This document shows, in pieces, positions 32,090 through 43,226 of a DNA stretch of 64,000 nucleotides (positions are counted from its first letter, which is position 1; the number at the start of each line of letters is the position of its first letter). This DNA comes from Blasia pusilla (Eukaryota > Marchantiophyta > Marchantiopsida > Blasiales): the NCBI GenBank assembly GCA_050084515.1, contig CM114274.1, positions 38,626,001-38,690,000 of the forward strand, read 5' to 3'. The notes beneath the pieces were generated by a model. That model was not told the DNA's origin, ran no database searches, and saw only the letters and a program-made list of their open reading frames with translations. The translations under genes were made by a program, and so were the position numbers.

Positions 32090-32809
32090 TTATCGAAGAA
32101 GATGCTTGAACTTCAATAGATGCGATGTTCTCACCGAGAGGATCAAGAATAGAATTGGAAATTTTTGGATCACCACAACCTCAGGGATCTCAACTGGTGA
32201 TGGAGGAGGTGGTGTATTGTTTTGTCCCTTACTTACCATACCCTTTAGTTCTGTCATCATTCCCATCAAGATTTCCATGCTTGATTTGAGACCACCCAAG
32301 TCATTTTCTTGGACTTGTCCCATGTTAAAGGTATGGAAAGCCTCGTTGATCATCCAATGGATATCTAACGTTTTATCAATTTCCAACGGTGGATCACTAC
32401 ATAACTGATTTAAATCAGCTATAACATCACTATGATCTAGAGTAACGTGATTATCACCATGGTGGCCTTCATCTGATTTCCACTCCTCATCTGATGAATC
32501 ATAATCATCAGGATTTACCCATATTCGTTTGGGAGGATATTTCTTATTTTTAATGAGGTCCTTTTCTACAATGTGTACTAATCTCAATTTTATCCCTTTG
32601 CATTCACTACACGGGCACCTTAGTTTTTTCAACCCAAGAACTCTTGCTGCTTCCTTCTCTCTACGCCACATGGTTTCGTCATGGGAAGCGATCCTCCCAA
32701 CATCACTTAGACCTGGCCTAGCTCTTTTAAAATTGCCCCGTTCTCTGCATTCTAATAGACCAAAAAATATATGTGAAAATGGGCTACATAACATAGAACT
32801 CTCCTTCAT
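32090..32809 (-). CDS. Transposase-associated zinc-domain protein (CACTA)
   Basis: An intact ORF of 239 codons. Around residues 60-100 it has LRCPCSECKGIKLRLVHIV followed by DLIKNKKYPPKRIWVNP. This matches the Transpos_assoc pattern (CPC-x2-C, a hydrophobic helix, then HL..NGF...Y..W) that precedes the transposase in plant CACTA elements. An Asp/Glu-rich stretch follows (DDYDSSDEEWKSDEG) and then MINEAFHTFN, which resembles the acidic segment between that domain and Transposase_21. The tail has a PPPPSP stretch. The transposase domain is absent, so the protein could at most bind DNA or partners. It is the only sizeable ORF in the CACTA element. The true start is uncertain. Confidence 0.7.
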   Translation of the reverse strand: MKESSMLCSPFSHIFFGLLECRERGNFKRARPGLSDVGRIASHDETMWRREKEAARVLGLKKLRCPCSECKGIKLRLVHIVEKDLIKNKKYPPKRIWVNPDDYDSSDEEWKSDEGHHGDNHVTLDHSDVIADLNQLCSDPPLEIDKTLDIHWMINEAFHTFNMGQVQENDLGGLKSSMEILMGMMTELKGMVSKGQNNTPPPPSPVEIPEVVVIQKFPILFLILSVRTSHLLKFKHLLR

Positions 32810-35800
32810 TCACTTCTATTAATTATATGTTCAAACGGGTGATAGGAGTTCACGTCACATCCATGTTCTATCAATAGTCTAAGAAGATATCAACCAAAAT
32901 AACTTATTAAGATTTCTTTTCTCTAGGTACTTACTGGTCAAATCACTGATTACAATAAAGTACTGATTCACCTCGCCTCCCCTTGCTATCACCTGCATCA
33001 TGGATCCAAAAACCATCTTATAAGTAGAATGTGGAACATCATTTATAATATAGGTTGATCAAGTTGAGAGGCTCGCTTGAAGAGAAGGGCCCTCTGCTCC
33101 TACCTCATACGTCATGGAACTCTTCACCACACCATCTACTTTACATGATCCAGGTCTGATATTTATCTAGGCAGAGAATTTAGGCTACTGAATGTGTTGA
33201 ACAATTTTGTTACCAGCTTAGCAATATCAGCATATGCTCTTGCTCTGTGTGTTATGAATGTTGTGCAGGAGACCAAGTAGTGACTAGAGGTTCATGATGA
33301 TGGTGATGAAAGGTTTCATCCCCATCATCACACAAGGCCCAAGACTTCAGTTGTGTTCATATCCTGCTTTTCTTATAGTTCAAGGGGATTGTCCCATTCC
33401 TAAACTTGAACTTAAGGCGGGGTCTCAAGCAAGGGGTTCCCCACAAATATTTCTTCAGTTCTGCTTGTTCAGGATATACTGTCAAGGGGTCACGTCTTCC
33501 TCCGTGCTATTCTAGTATGATCATTTGCCCACTGCTTTGGTTATGGTATCCACAAATGCTTTCTCATCTTGCTCCCATAGTTCAGGCTCTGCAAGGAGCT
33601 TGGTTGCGTGCACAATGTCTTAAACCTGTTTTGGCCAAGATTTTGCCATATTCCAGTGTGGGATAAAGGGTTGTCTACACCAGGAGTACCTAAACTGCTT
33701 ATTATTCCAGTGTGGGATGAAGGGTGTCTACAGCAGTAGTACCTGAACTGCTCTATTATGCTATTTTCTCAGTCAAGCTTGTGATTCGCCATCACGGTAT
33801 ATGTTGGGTAGGCTCTAGCCACAGAATTGTTCATCAGACAGAGCCACAGGAAAAAACTTAAGAAGCTACTTTTCGACAAAAACCCTAAACCCTTGGTACA
33901 GTGGAGTTGTGCACAACCTCTTAGGGTTGAGTTCAAAGGAGCAGATCTAGCGAGGGCAGATGGAGTGGACCTACGTGAGTGTGGTCTAAAAGCAGACCTT
34001 TCACGCATCCTAGTCCTTTTTAGCTGAGAAACTGGTGCCTCCAAATTTGATAGCCAATGTGAAGGGAAAAGACAAAACACGGTGAGGAATCAAATTAGTG
34101 AAGCATTTCCACTTTCTGGAGCCATGTGCTCTCACTTTGCAGCTCGATTGTGACGAGATTGGTGCTCTAGATCCCAAGCAACAATTGGCACCAGGAGTCC
34201 TATGGCGTCAGGAAGTAGCAGATTTGGTTGGGCCTCTGCATGCGTTGTGGAGCGCATTGCGGAACAAATGGTTGCTATGGGATTCACCCATGGAGGCACA
34301 AGAGTGTACAGTACTTCTCGGACAAATTCTACCACCCTAATAAAGCAGCTGAGAGAGCAGATTGGCGCGCCTATGAAGGATGTGAAGGCTCCGTTGCAAC
34401 AATGTGATTCGGATCCACGTATGTGCATGGAATCTGCCTCAAGGAACTGAATTTCATTGCCTTCTCCTATAATTCTCCCTGCCCTATGGCGCATGAGGAA
34501 TTTGCTGGAATTGTCTACTACCAATTGCAGATCCTTATGTGCCTCAGATCCGTCCACTCACTAGCAGGTTGCGATTCAAGATGATCTCATGGTGTAGGTG
34601 GGTGGGAAGAGGTGGTAGAATATCCAAGATTCGTGGGTTTGTCAATTTTTGCTGGTGCAAAGTTTCTTGTATTTGATGAACGCATCACCTTTGCATCCCA
34701 TCTTTGTTCGGTTGTGAACGCCAAAAGAATGAACGTCTGAGATATATGAGATCGTTCCTATGAATCCGTTCGTTCGGATGAATGGTATGTAGAATGACGA
34801 CGCTTTGGAGCAAGAGAGAGAGAAGAGACGGTACAGCATTTTCTAGCAACGTAAAGCCCACGGTCTCAGAGTTAACTCGGAGTTGACACACGTCTTCACT
34901 GCGGTCTCGTAGAGCAAGTTTCAATTCTAAAAATCCGTAAGCCTTCCAAAGGTCGGGCGGACGATATCCCTCATGCTTTTGACCTGGCACACATTCCATC
35001 AAACTCTTCTTACCAGTAGATAAAGAGACTTTAGAGCAAAAGCAACACAAATAGCAACACAATTAGACTGCAACCCAACCTGTCCGACAAATCACTCCAT
35101 GCTTATCACCCTCCACACCCGAAGAGCCGCCTACTCTAATAAGCAAAACAACATCCAACAATCCGACCAACCCAGTACCATTCCCTGACTTCCCTTCCCG
35201 CAACCTCAGGCATTCACGCTCAACAAAGCGGCGGGCACAACTGATCCACGAGAAAAACTAAATACCGGTTTGTTATGCTCGTCCTCGTCCTCCTCTTGTT
35301 CTACTTCTGAGAGAATAATGGATTGCTGGCACAAGCTTGAGAAAGAGAGACACAAAATGTTGATGCAGTCCGAAGCCGCCGGCCTAGAACATTTCTGTGG
35401 CTCTTCTCCCAGCCGATCAAAAGGCAATAACGTTTGTTGAGTCCTCGATCTTGATCGAGCCCAGCAGCAGGCAAGGCTTTCTAGGGCCAACAATCCAGAG
35501 CATGGGATTGCGCGTGTCGGATGTGTAGAAAATGCCCCAAAACTTCCACATGGACCTAGCTATCCGCCATACCCTCCACACTTCCCTTCCCTAAACCAGG
35601 GAGCTCAACGTGCCGCTCCGGCCCCGGCCAAGCTTGGCCTGGCCCTCCGCGCTTTGGACTCCCGCGTGTTCAAGCTTTTTTCAAAATGCTACACGACAAA
35701 CATGCAGGGTAATTGCGCTCGGCCCAATGAGTCCGGAAATCGAAGAAACTATCCGAGCCTTCATTTGCCTTCTGCTTCACGAACCCTGGCTGGCGCCAAT

Positions 35801-36525
35801 GCATGTCGTCCAGCCCCTCACCACGTGCCGGGTCTTCATTCGTCGTCCATCGACTAAGTCTTGTGACCTGTCTCAGGCGCCACTCAACTGTTACTGTCCG
35901 TGCTTCTTCTACTCTTCGTTACATTGCTTACGTCTTACGAGCATCCTTGTGGCGCGGGCACCTAATCACCAACTCCCTTCACGCGAGCTGCTTGCTCTCC
36001 GATTCAATCTCGAGTCAACCTACACGAAAATTGGGAAGGGTGGTGTTCGAAGCCGCGGTTGAGTTATTTTAATTACTAGTTATTCTAATTCTTAAAGGGG
36101 AATCAAATTTATGAATATTTAGCCTTCTTAATTTAATTATATCAAAATTCTAACACTCGTCATCGACAATATAAGAGCTTTTAGGGGACTAGTCATTTTT
36201 AGTAACTAATTCATACTATAGTATGCCACCTACGCCTCTCAAGTTACATGTAGTTGTATTGGACTTCAATTGTAAGCGATTAACAAGCTATGTCCACGTC
36301 CTTTATGCACTAATCTAGTCATTTATAATGCCATGTCATTACTTTATAATAATTATTTTTAAAATATAGAAAGAAAATTCCATGTCATATTCTCTAATCA
36401 TTCTTAGTAACAAATTAATACTATATTCTGCCATCTATGACTCTTTAGTTACATGTAGTTGTATTTTAGTATTGGACTTTAGTTGTAAGTGACTTAGTGT
36501 TAAATTCACCATATTCCTTCTAGTG
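32810..36525. other. CACTA interior and right end without recognised genes
   Basis: No recognised domain. Features: a roughly 60-bp direct duplication at 33648-33770 (ccagtgtgggat(a/g)aaggg ... ctacac/agc ... gtaccta/tgaactgct); several mutually overlapping ORFs of 60-150 codons (33827, 34098, 34202, 35610) with no family signature; and a right subterminal region (36060-36525) with repeated gttacatgtagttgtatt words near 36242 and 36450, typical of CACTA subterminal repeats. The GC-richer middle (35000-36060) could be a captured host fragment, but I do not recognise it. Confidence 0.45.
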
Positions 36526-36991
36526 TATCCACATCACAAATATGATCAGACACAAACTTTCTACATCCATCTTTCACAACCCTCTCAACCCTATCTTCTA
36601 TTGCACATCCCTTTATACAAATATCATCTACAAAAGCAATGGTTTTCTCAGGAATGAACTCTCTCAAAATCTTATTCATTGCACTCTACATGTGAGCGAC
36701 AGAATTTGTTGCTCCTTGAGGTAATGTGCACGTTCTTACAAGCCCAAGTGGAGTGCGCATAGTGGTAATATCTCTACTCTCCATAGCTAATTGGAATTGA
36801 TCATATCCCGAGTGAAAATCTCCTATCAAATAGATAGCACGGGCTACAAAAGCTTCTATGACTTCATCTATTCTAGACCCCGCTCTCATATTTTGAATGG
36901 TTACCTTATTTGCTGATTGCATATCTTGAATGAATTGGAGAGCTCCTAATTTCTTCGGCACAGTGAACCATCGACTCAAGTAAGGCCCCAT
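36526..36991 (-). pseudogene. Second gypsy family: reverse transcriptase, N-terminal part
   Basis: Minus-strand reading gives SRWFTVPKKLGALQFIQDMQ, then YLIGDFHSGYDQFQLAMESR and TPLGLVRTCTLPQGATNSV, the order of fingers and palm motifs of Ty3/gypsy RT. The catalytic FVDDICIKG follows near 36620. A stop lies after NSVAHM. The domain runs into the CACTA right end at 36525 and continues at 31233. Confidence 0.85.
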
Positions 36992-37099
36992 AGACGGTTT
37001 AAGCTCTGTTCAAAATGTCAAGGCTTCTCGTACTCTCGCCTCTCCTCCTCATAAGTCAAGCTTTTGTCCAAAAACTTGGCAGAGCTCTTCATCTTCTTC

Positions 37100-37690
37100 T
37101 TGTGTGATATCAGTATCCAAAGCCCTCACCATCACCATACTTGCAGTCATCTACCTCTTCCTTTTGATCACATCTATGATCAACTCATGAAAGTCACATT
37201 TGGCTATGCCCAAGACTTCCCTTAGAGAAAACTTTATTTTTGCATCCAAAATCCTCTCCTCAAGAATCTCCTTCAAATTTGGTCTTGTCTCGATATCACA
37301 CTACAACTTATAAGTAGAAGTCTTACCCTTGGTCTTCTGAGGAGACATCAATTCGTTCTCCTTAATCCTTGCTTCTTTGACTTGAGAATCCCTCATAGAT
37401 TCAGATAAGGAAGGTCCTTCTTCTCTTGATGGTTGCGCCTCCGGTTGCCCTTTTCTTCTTGTGGTCCTCACTCTTCTTGCAGCTTCCTCAATATCAACAC
37501 CATCATTGTCGCGTCTCCTCTTCTCTCCCACACTAGCATCTTGCCAACTCACATGTTTCCCTTGTGCTAGGTATGCCATAACACACCCAACTTCCACTGG
37601 ATCATCCCATCCAGTCAAATGACGGATAGTATCTGCCCCTCGTATCATCGCTTCTCGAGGAAATTTTAATGATTCACTTTAAGTTATAGA
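37100..37690 (-). pseudogene. Second gypsy family: protease-region linker
   Basis: Open from 37648 to 37301 (115 codons: GWDDPVEVGCVMAYLAQGKHV, then a Lys/Arg/Glu-rich linker). After a stop it continues as EILEERILDAKIKFSLREVLG...CDFHELIIDVIKRKR, which in many plant gypsy elements precedes the aspartic protease. The DSG active site is not seen, so the protease core is deleted or too decayed to read. Confidence 0.6.
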
Positions 37691-38760
37691 TACAACCGGC
37701 GATTCTATTTTTACTACAAAGGTATCAAAATCTAATATCGTAGTAGCAACTCCTACTTGACTTCTCACTAAGCCTTTCATTCCTCCTCTACCAAAGTTGG
37801 TATTCAATAGCATACCAGTCTGCGTTGAATGAATCTTCCTATCTTCAAAGTTTACTATTCCATTCCTAAGAGCTTCTGAAAACTCCTCACATTCTTGACG
37901 TTGATGCTCAACACTATCATACCATATACATCTTTTAACAAAGTTTCTATTTTGCAAAGCATCATCAACACTATGATTCCTATCTAGTTTAAGCTCAGCC
38001 ATTTTGACTTTCAATTCTCACAAACCTTTCACCAACTCATCAATGGTAGAATCTTCAAGCTTTATTGACATGGGCTTAGGCAATGGATTTGAAATTGATA
38101 CCTCCGACTTGAATAGTGCGGTTCTACCTCTAATTCGACTTTACTTTGTGAGGATAGCAACAAATTCTTCCACTTTCTTCCAATTAGTGCTAACACCTCC
38201 TTCTTTGGTCTTATCCGCCAACATTATAAAAAACTTATCCTCCAAATTCTCATCAGTCGCCTCAAGGAATAACTAAGTTTTCCTTAGATCTAGAGTTGCC
38301 ATTTTAGAAGAAGAAAGCTAAAAAAACCGCTTCTCAAACTTACTCAATAATTCATTTGGAGTCATTTCCTTCTTAGACGTTGCTCTATCTATTCTAGAAA
38401 ACTCCTCTTAGTCACCCGATCCACATCATCGTCGAAGAGTTCTCTTTTCAGCAACTACTCATACTCCTCCCACAAGGTTGGATTTTCCGCTCTCAACTTC
38501 TTTACTTGACTACGGATCTTTGATATTATAGCTAACTCAAAACTTGATATCATATCACCTTCAAGTATACTTGACTCCATCTCACACACGTACTCTCGAA
38601 CATACTTGGTGAAGTTCCTCCCATCAAATCTCCCCAACTTCTTTATAATCGCTTGGAGAGCCCTTGTTGATCTTTCCTCTCCTATGTGAACTCCTCCTTG
38701 CTGGCTCAACAATGTTGTCAAAGTTCGGAGAAGATCCCTCAGTTCCTATTGATGAAAAAA
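37679..38760 (-). pseudogene. Second gypsy family: gag
   Basis: Pieces: 38721-38455 (GRFDGRNFTKYVREYVCEME, capsid-like), then with several stops to 38014-37679 (KVKMAELKLDRN...). A zinc-knuckle remnant CIWYDSVEHQRQEC has the second Cys replaced by Tyr, so it could not bind zinc normally. This gag type differs from copies A and B. It starts about 100 bp downstream of the 5' LTR end. Confidence 0.75.
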
Positions 38761-38842
38761 TACCAAAAATAGTGATCTTGATAAGACTCCAACTTGGAAA
38801 CACAATCTACCGCCTCAAAGATCTCTCAATGGAAGCACCATT

Positions 38843-40071
38843 TGTCGTGTTGAGAGCATGTCTTCGAGTCAGGGCGGACCTTCTAGTTGCAGTAGACGTA
38901 GTTAATGCAAGGCGAAATCTCTACGAAGTTCTCCTTTTTCAATTTAAAATTATTATGTATACTCTCCATTTTCTCACGACAAGTATCACAAATGAAAGTG
39001 CCGAGGCGATCACTTCTTCGTAACATCGGACCCAAAATTCCTAACTATAAAATCCCTATAAACTACTTTACGCTTGTACACGAGGAAGATAACACAACTA
39101 GTGTTAAATCCTATTTGTGCATGCCTATTGACTTGCATGGATTGCTATATAAGAATATACAAAGTACAATCCCATGTCCTTCCATATGTGACGATAGGAA
39201 GAATCACCGGAGTTGGAGATTGCATGACTTGGTTTATGAACACCTTCCCAAAGTGATAAACTAAATAGCGAGTGAACCAATGTCTATCTATAAAGAGTAC
39301 CTTGACATGGTAAGGATTGAGGAAAGGAAAGTCAGGCACAACTCGTGCTCCACTCCTATGCATGCTTGACAGACATTCTGTACTCTCCTCAAGAATGAGG
39401 TTTGGCTAAATTATGCTTCTAAGAGGGATAATCCACTCTCATTCGGAAAATAACAAGCCAAAACATTCATTATCTTAGTATGACTAAACTCTTCTAAGGT
39501 GACCAACCTTTCATCTCCACACACACACCACACTCTAGAAACCTCTCGAAGAATAGACCATGGTCAAGTTACTCTCCCTAGAGATGATCCATTCTCACTG
39601 GAAGAGCAAGCAATCCTAAAGCCATACACTCAAGAGTGACACGAGAGACTCAAGATGTGGAATAGAAGGTAATGAACCCTTGAAGGTCCATCCTCTTTAT
39701 ATACTCACAAGCGATCCACAAGAGTACGAAATAGAACTAATCTTTTCTTGTGCCACATGGCTACCTCTCAAGGCTTAGCCAATCATATTTTGACATAAGT
39801 AAATTTTCTCTTATCTCTTCTAAAATATCCTCTTTTACCCACTTGATATTTTCCAATTATCCCAACTAACCTAGCCACCAATCAAGACTACTTTTTCTTT
39901 TATACAATTATCTTTTTTTCTAAAGTAGGGCCCGCTTAAAAGAGGCACCATAAAGAGGTTTAAACATGAGAATCTCACTTTTCCTAGGCTAATTTACATA
40001 ATACTGATAAAACTCTATCTAACACTTAATGAGGAAGGAGTTTACACACATGCTGATTTTATTATACGACA
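38843..40071 (-). repeat. 5' LTR of second gypsy family (1229 bp)
   Basis: On the plus strand it runs from TGTCGTGTTGAGAGC (38843) to ...TTATACGACA (40071), so the ends form the inverted repeat TGTCGT/ACGACA. It is homologous to the solo LTR at 49392-50387, which lacks about 230 bp near the end, and to the partial LTR at 30331-30942. A ctctttatatactcac word could be the TATA region. Small ORFs in it are fortuitous; they recur because the LTR is repeated. Confidence 0.85.
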
Positions 40072-40699
40072 TTGGGTGGGCTAGAGATTGTGCACTAGGT
40101 GGTCTCGTTGGAGGACAAGGAGCTGGAGTTGCTCGACAAGGTGGTAGAGCTACTCGTGGAGGAGGTAGAGTCCCACCACCTAGATGCGTCAAGGGAGACG
40201 CCAGACGTGAGGCTAAGATGGCTGCTCCGATATAGCAACTACAGGAGCAGATTGCCGATATGGGATTGAGGTAACCCGATGCCAGATCCATGGCATCGAC
40301 ATCATATGGAGCAGCAAGAGATATGGAGGATTCTGGTCGGATGTGCGGGGTTGCCCTCATAGAGGCTGCCGTAGTTGTGAGGTGTGGAGTAGCCGTAGAG
40401 TTGGATCCACATAGAGGGGAAGCTAGGAAAAAGACTAGGCTTCCTTAGTCTTTCACATTGTCCAAGGCGATGAGGATCCCATCGATGGGTCTTGATCAGA
40501 GTTCCTGGAGAGTTAGTGATGGTATTGGTGTGTAGGCACGGAGGGCGATGGGAGAAGCAAGAGCAAAAACTCCTATTGTTGATGCTCAAGAGGAGCATGT
40601 GTCGAGCACGTTGTTGGGGGCGGCCACCATTGTGTACTGCGCTCCTTTATTTTCTGCTTCCAATATTATGACGTTAGGAGGTACGCCCGACAAGGTTTT

Positions 40700-41574
40700 T
40701 TTGGATGGCCGTTACGCTATGTGAGCGTGGAGTTGGAGTTCGTGCATTACGTTCAGAGGTGATTGTAGAGGAGGTGATGGACCTGCCCTTAGAGCGGATG
40801 CTCGGGCTGTCCACGTCAGATTCATGGCAGGCTATGATTGCTAGGATGGCGGAGATGCCTGCTAGACCCGCGATAGATTGTGCCATGGCTTTTCTTAGTA
40901 TTGTATTGCTGGATAATCGAGGAGAGGTCTTCCAGTTGATGAGTCTCGGAGGTAGAGCTTTTAGTCTGCAGCGCATCTTGTTGGATTCAAGAGCGCAATC
41001 CCTGATGTTGGGGAAAATGTCATTAAGAGGATTGGGCTTGACAAGAGCCGATGTGGAGCGTTGTCCATTCCGGATACAGACATCCTTGGGTGGAGGAAGT
41101 ACCACACAATATATCACCCGACAAGAGGTCATTGTGAGGATACGCTTGGGATATCCTATAGATGATTTTGTGATGCGAACCAAGGTGATAGTGATTGATG
41201 CAGAGTCCTACGACGTCTTGGTTGGTGGAGCAGTATTATACCCGATGGGGTTTTGCCTGGATTATTGGGAGGAGTCAGCATCCTACAAACCAAGATGGCA
41301 ATCAGGTGATGAGCGCCTTAGCTCATTACCCGCTCGATTCAAAGATGTAGTGATTAAGCGACGTCCAGGAGAGATGGCGACCTTAGTAGCATTTAGTAGT
41401 GTTATCACTTGGCCTAGTGATTTGATTGAGGGACATGTCAATACAGAGGATACTCCTGTTCCTGACATTTCTATGGAGAGGAGTGTCATGGTACCCACAT
41501 CAGTCCGTGGAGGAGAGGTGCAGCCTTGGGGCTCGAATGAGGAGCTTCAAGGCTTTGCCACTGAGCATGTGTAG
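40700..41574 (+). pseudogene. Gypsy copy C protease and linker
   Basis: An open frame of 289 codons. It contains RILLDSRAQSLMLGK (about 40973-41015), equivalent to the retropepsin active site DSGA with Gly changed to Arg. Then come RGLGLTRADVER, TSLGGGSTTQYITRQEV and YDVLVGGAVLYPMGF, all shared with copy A. The following linker (WPSDLIEGHV and so on) leads to the methyltransferase module. The Gly-to-Arg change would probably inactivate the protease. Confidence 0.8.
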
Positions 41575-41639
41575 ACCACGTGGAGCGAGACGTTTGCATT
41601 AGAGTGTGACGGGTCAGAGGAACCCTAGGTAGGTAGGAG

Positions 41640-41860
41640 TGATGCTATGATCCCTTTGGACACCACCCCGATTCTGTGGTGCATCCCAGAGGAGGCTATT
41701 CGGGTGTTGGATCTCTTTGGAAGGATCAACATTGGGTTAGCTGCTATTTTGCATGCTGGAGTGCATGTGCAACAATACCTGTATGTGGAGATTGATGACG
41801 TTGTAAGGTGCACTTCACTTCACCATGTGCCGTTGTTGCGCTTCCATTTTCCAGACTTGT
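41640..41860 (+). pseudogene. Gypsy copy C methyltransferase N-terminus (motif I only)
   Basis: Contains IRVLDLFGRINIGLAAILHAG and YLYVEIDD, aligned with copy A motif I (DLFGGINTGLA). One Gly of the SAM loop is changed to Arg. At about 41860 the similarity ends and integrase begins, so motifs IV, VI and VIII are absent. This copy independently confirms that the methyltransferase follows the protease in the element. Confidence 0.85.
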
Positions 41861-41861
41861 T

Positions 41862-42660
41862 GTTTGTTATGTGGTGGTGATGGTCGAGCACTTCTTGAAG
41901 TGGATAGAGTTGGTTGCACTACCTGACAAATCGAGTGAGGGAGTAGCATATGCCTTCCTGGATCAAGTGTTGAGTCATTATAACGCACCAGCTGAGGTGT
42001 TGACAGACCAGAGTACAGAGTTTTGTGAAGAGTTTCAAGCCTTGTGTGATCAGGCACTGATTGACCACCACACCACTTTGTGAGATCATCTTGAGGCGGA
42101 TGGACTAGCGGAATGGGTTGTGTAGACGGTGAAGAGAGGACTACGCAACTACGGCTTGCAGAGAGATCACCCAGGAGATTAGGAGCTTCAGTTGCTATGG
42201 TTGGCGATGGGATACAGATTCAGCAGACATGCATCTTTAGCGTCTTTCTCACCGTACTTGTTGCTTTATGGCGGGGAGCTAGATTTACCTACAGCCATTC
42301 GTCAAGATATTGGTGAGGTGTTGAATCTTGATGACCCTGATGTATGGATGCGAGCATGCTCTCAGAGAGCTGAGTTTGTTTCGGAGAGTGATGCCCATGG
42401 CGTTAGAGAACTTGGCGATTGCGCAACATCAGGATACGTTGAGATATACAACTATTCGGGAAGGTGATTATCGACCTACTATCTGGAGATTTCATCAAGG
42501 AGACTATGTCTATTTGCAATAGACGGCATCCACGACATTGGATGTGACTGTAGGGGGCATCATCTTGAGAGTGCGTGAGGTTTTGCCATCCAATGTTCTC
42601 TTATTAGAGGGACGCAATGGTATGGTTTGGAAGGACCATGTACGTAACTGTGCGTCATGT
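41862..42660 (+). pseudogene. Gypsy copy C integrase
   Basis: DDE integrase remnants: VVMVEHFLKWIELVALPDKSS, then FLDQVLSHYNAPAEVLTDQ with the second catalytic Asp (about 42000), then DGLAE with the Glu. The segment carrying the first Asp was lost in the deletion. Then come LAMGYRFSRHASLASFSPY, GEVLNLDDPDVWMRACSQRAE and, toward the C-terminus, GGIILRVREVLPSNVLLLEGR and MVWKDHVRNC. Frameshifts break the frame near 42075-42190 and 42380. Copy D has the same protein. Confidence 0.85.
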
Positions 42661-42714
42661 CATCTTCCAAACATTGTCGATATAGTTGATCCGAGCTTAG
42701 CAATAGTTTGTGCA

Positions 42715-42864
42715 GGCTTGCAGTGTATGTTGTGTGGTTCCGCCCATGATGCAGCCACTATGCTAGTCTGTGATGGATGTTTGAGAGGATGGCATATGGA
42801 ATGTTTGATGCCATCTCTCACTAGGGTTCCTTAGGGACGATGGATGTGTCCCAGATGTACATAG
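42715..42864 (+). pseudogene. PHD finger at the integrase C-terminus (gypsy copy C)
   Basis: Directly in frame after the integrase C-terminal domain: C-X2-C (CMLC), then CDGC, H-X2-C (HMEC) and CPRC. The spacing is C-X2-C-X11-C-X2-C-X4-H-X2-C-X14-C-X2-C, the C4HC3 signature of PHD fingers, including the conserved Trp two residues before the final CPRC pair. PHD fingers bind histone H3 tails, mainly at Lys4. In many gypsy elements a chromodomain occupies this place. One TAG (about 42832) interrupts it between VP and GRW, where a functional copy would have a sense codon. Confidence 0.85.
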
Positions 42865-43226
42865 AGTAGATAGTTCTACATTCTGACTTGTATCTATGAC
42901 ATGGATGACAAGAAGGTGACTAACGATGGGGCCACATGACCATCCGGCCTTCTTGCTCTTAGCATCCAAGAGATGTATATCATGGTAGGTAGGGATAGAT
43001 GGCTATCTGGAGTTAGAGGAACCTAACCACCATCTAGGAGGCGATTGGAGATATTCTGATACTTCTTGTATCGTTGTTTGGATGCCATGAGTTAGCATGG
43101 GATCGTGTGTATTTATGTGTGTGTTTGATGACAACGATGTATGTTGTGTAGCGATGTGTATGTGCACGAAAACATCACAATGTCATTCCATTCCATCCTA
43201 TTATCCTATTACTATGGGGAGCTCAC

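Larger units (their letters stand above)
31234..36525. mobile_element. CACTA (En/Spm) transposon, 5.3 kb, with TIRs and TAT target duplication
   Basis: The left end begins CACTAGAAGGATTTAAATC at 31234. The right end, read on the minus strand from 36525, begins CACTAGAAGGAATATGG. The first 11 bases are identical, and an aatttaacact(c/a)agt word follows in both ends. The 3-bp TAT flanks both sides (31231-31233 and 36526-36528), as expected of CACTA elements. The element sits inside the RT of the second gypsy family and the RT frame resumes across it. Inside, one ORF with a transposase-associated zinc-binding motif is seen (32090-32809, minus). No tnp2 transposase is visible, so it is non-autonomous or decayed. 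Confidence 0.9.
30331..40071 (-). mobile_element. Second Ty3/gypsy family, one element split by a CACTA insertion
   Basis: On the minus strand: 5' LTR 40071-38843, gag 38760-37680, protease region 37648-37100, RT 36991-36526, a nested CACTA element, the rest of the RT toward RNase H (31233-30943), then directly a partial LTR (30942-30331). Integrase is missing, so an internal deletion joins RT/RH to the 3' LTR. The RT resumes in sense on the far side of the CACTA element. TTGGG is found next to both outer ends (30326-30330 and 40072-40076), a candidate 5-bp target duplication. All ORFs are damaged. Confidence 0.75.
40072..43170 (+). mobile_element. Methyltransferase-gypsy family, copy C (internally deleted)
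   Basis: Starts abruptly beside the second gypsy LTR, in the zinc-knuckle linker. It continues through protease (40700-41300), the start of the methyltransferase (41640-41860), then jumps into integrase (41860-42660) and ends with a PHD finger (42715-42864) and 3' non-coding sequence to about 43170. Most of the methyltransferase, all RT and most of RNase H are deleted. It supplies the 3' coding half missing from copy A. No 3' LTR starting TGTCACG was found. Confidence 0.85.

Noticed and set aside
34132-34557. 141-codon frame and its antisense partner at 34098-34450
   Set aside because: Both strands are open, neither shows a family signature; coding cannot be argued for either.
35610-36062. 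150-codon frame in the CACTA interior
   Set aside because: Overlaps another frame of similar length, has no recognisable domain, and its Cys/Ser/Pro mix looks like chance in GC-richer DNA.
40674-41183. 169-codon minus-strand frame
   Set aside because: Antisense to the copy C protease frame, which has clear motifs on the plus strand.
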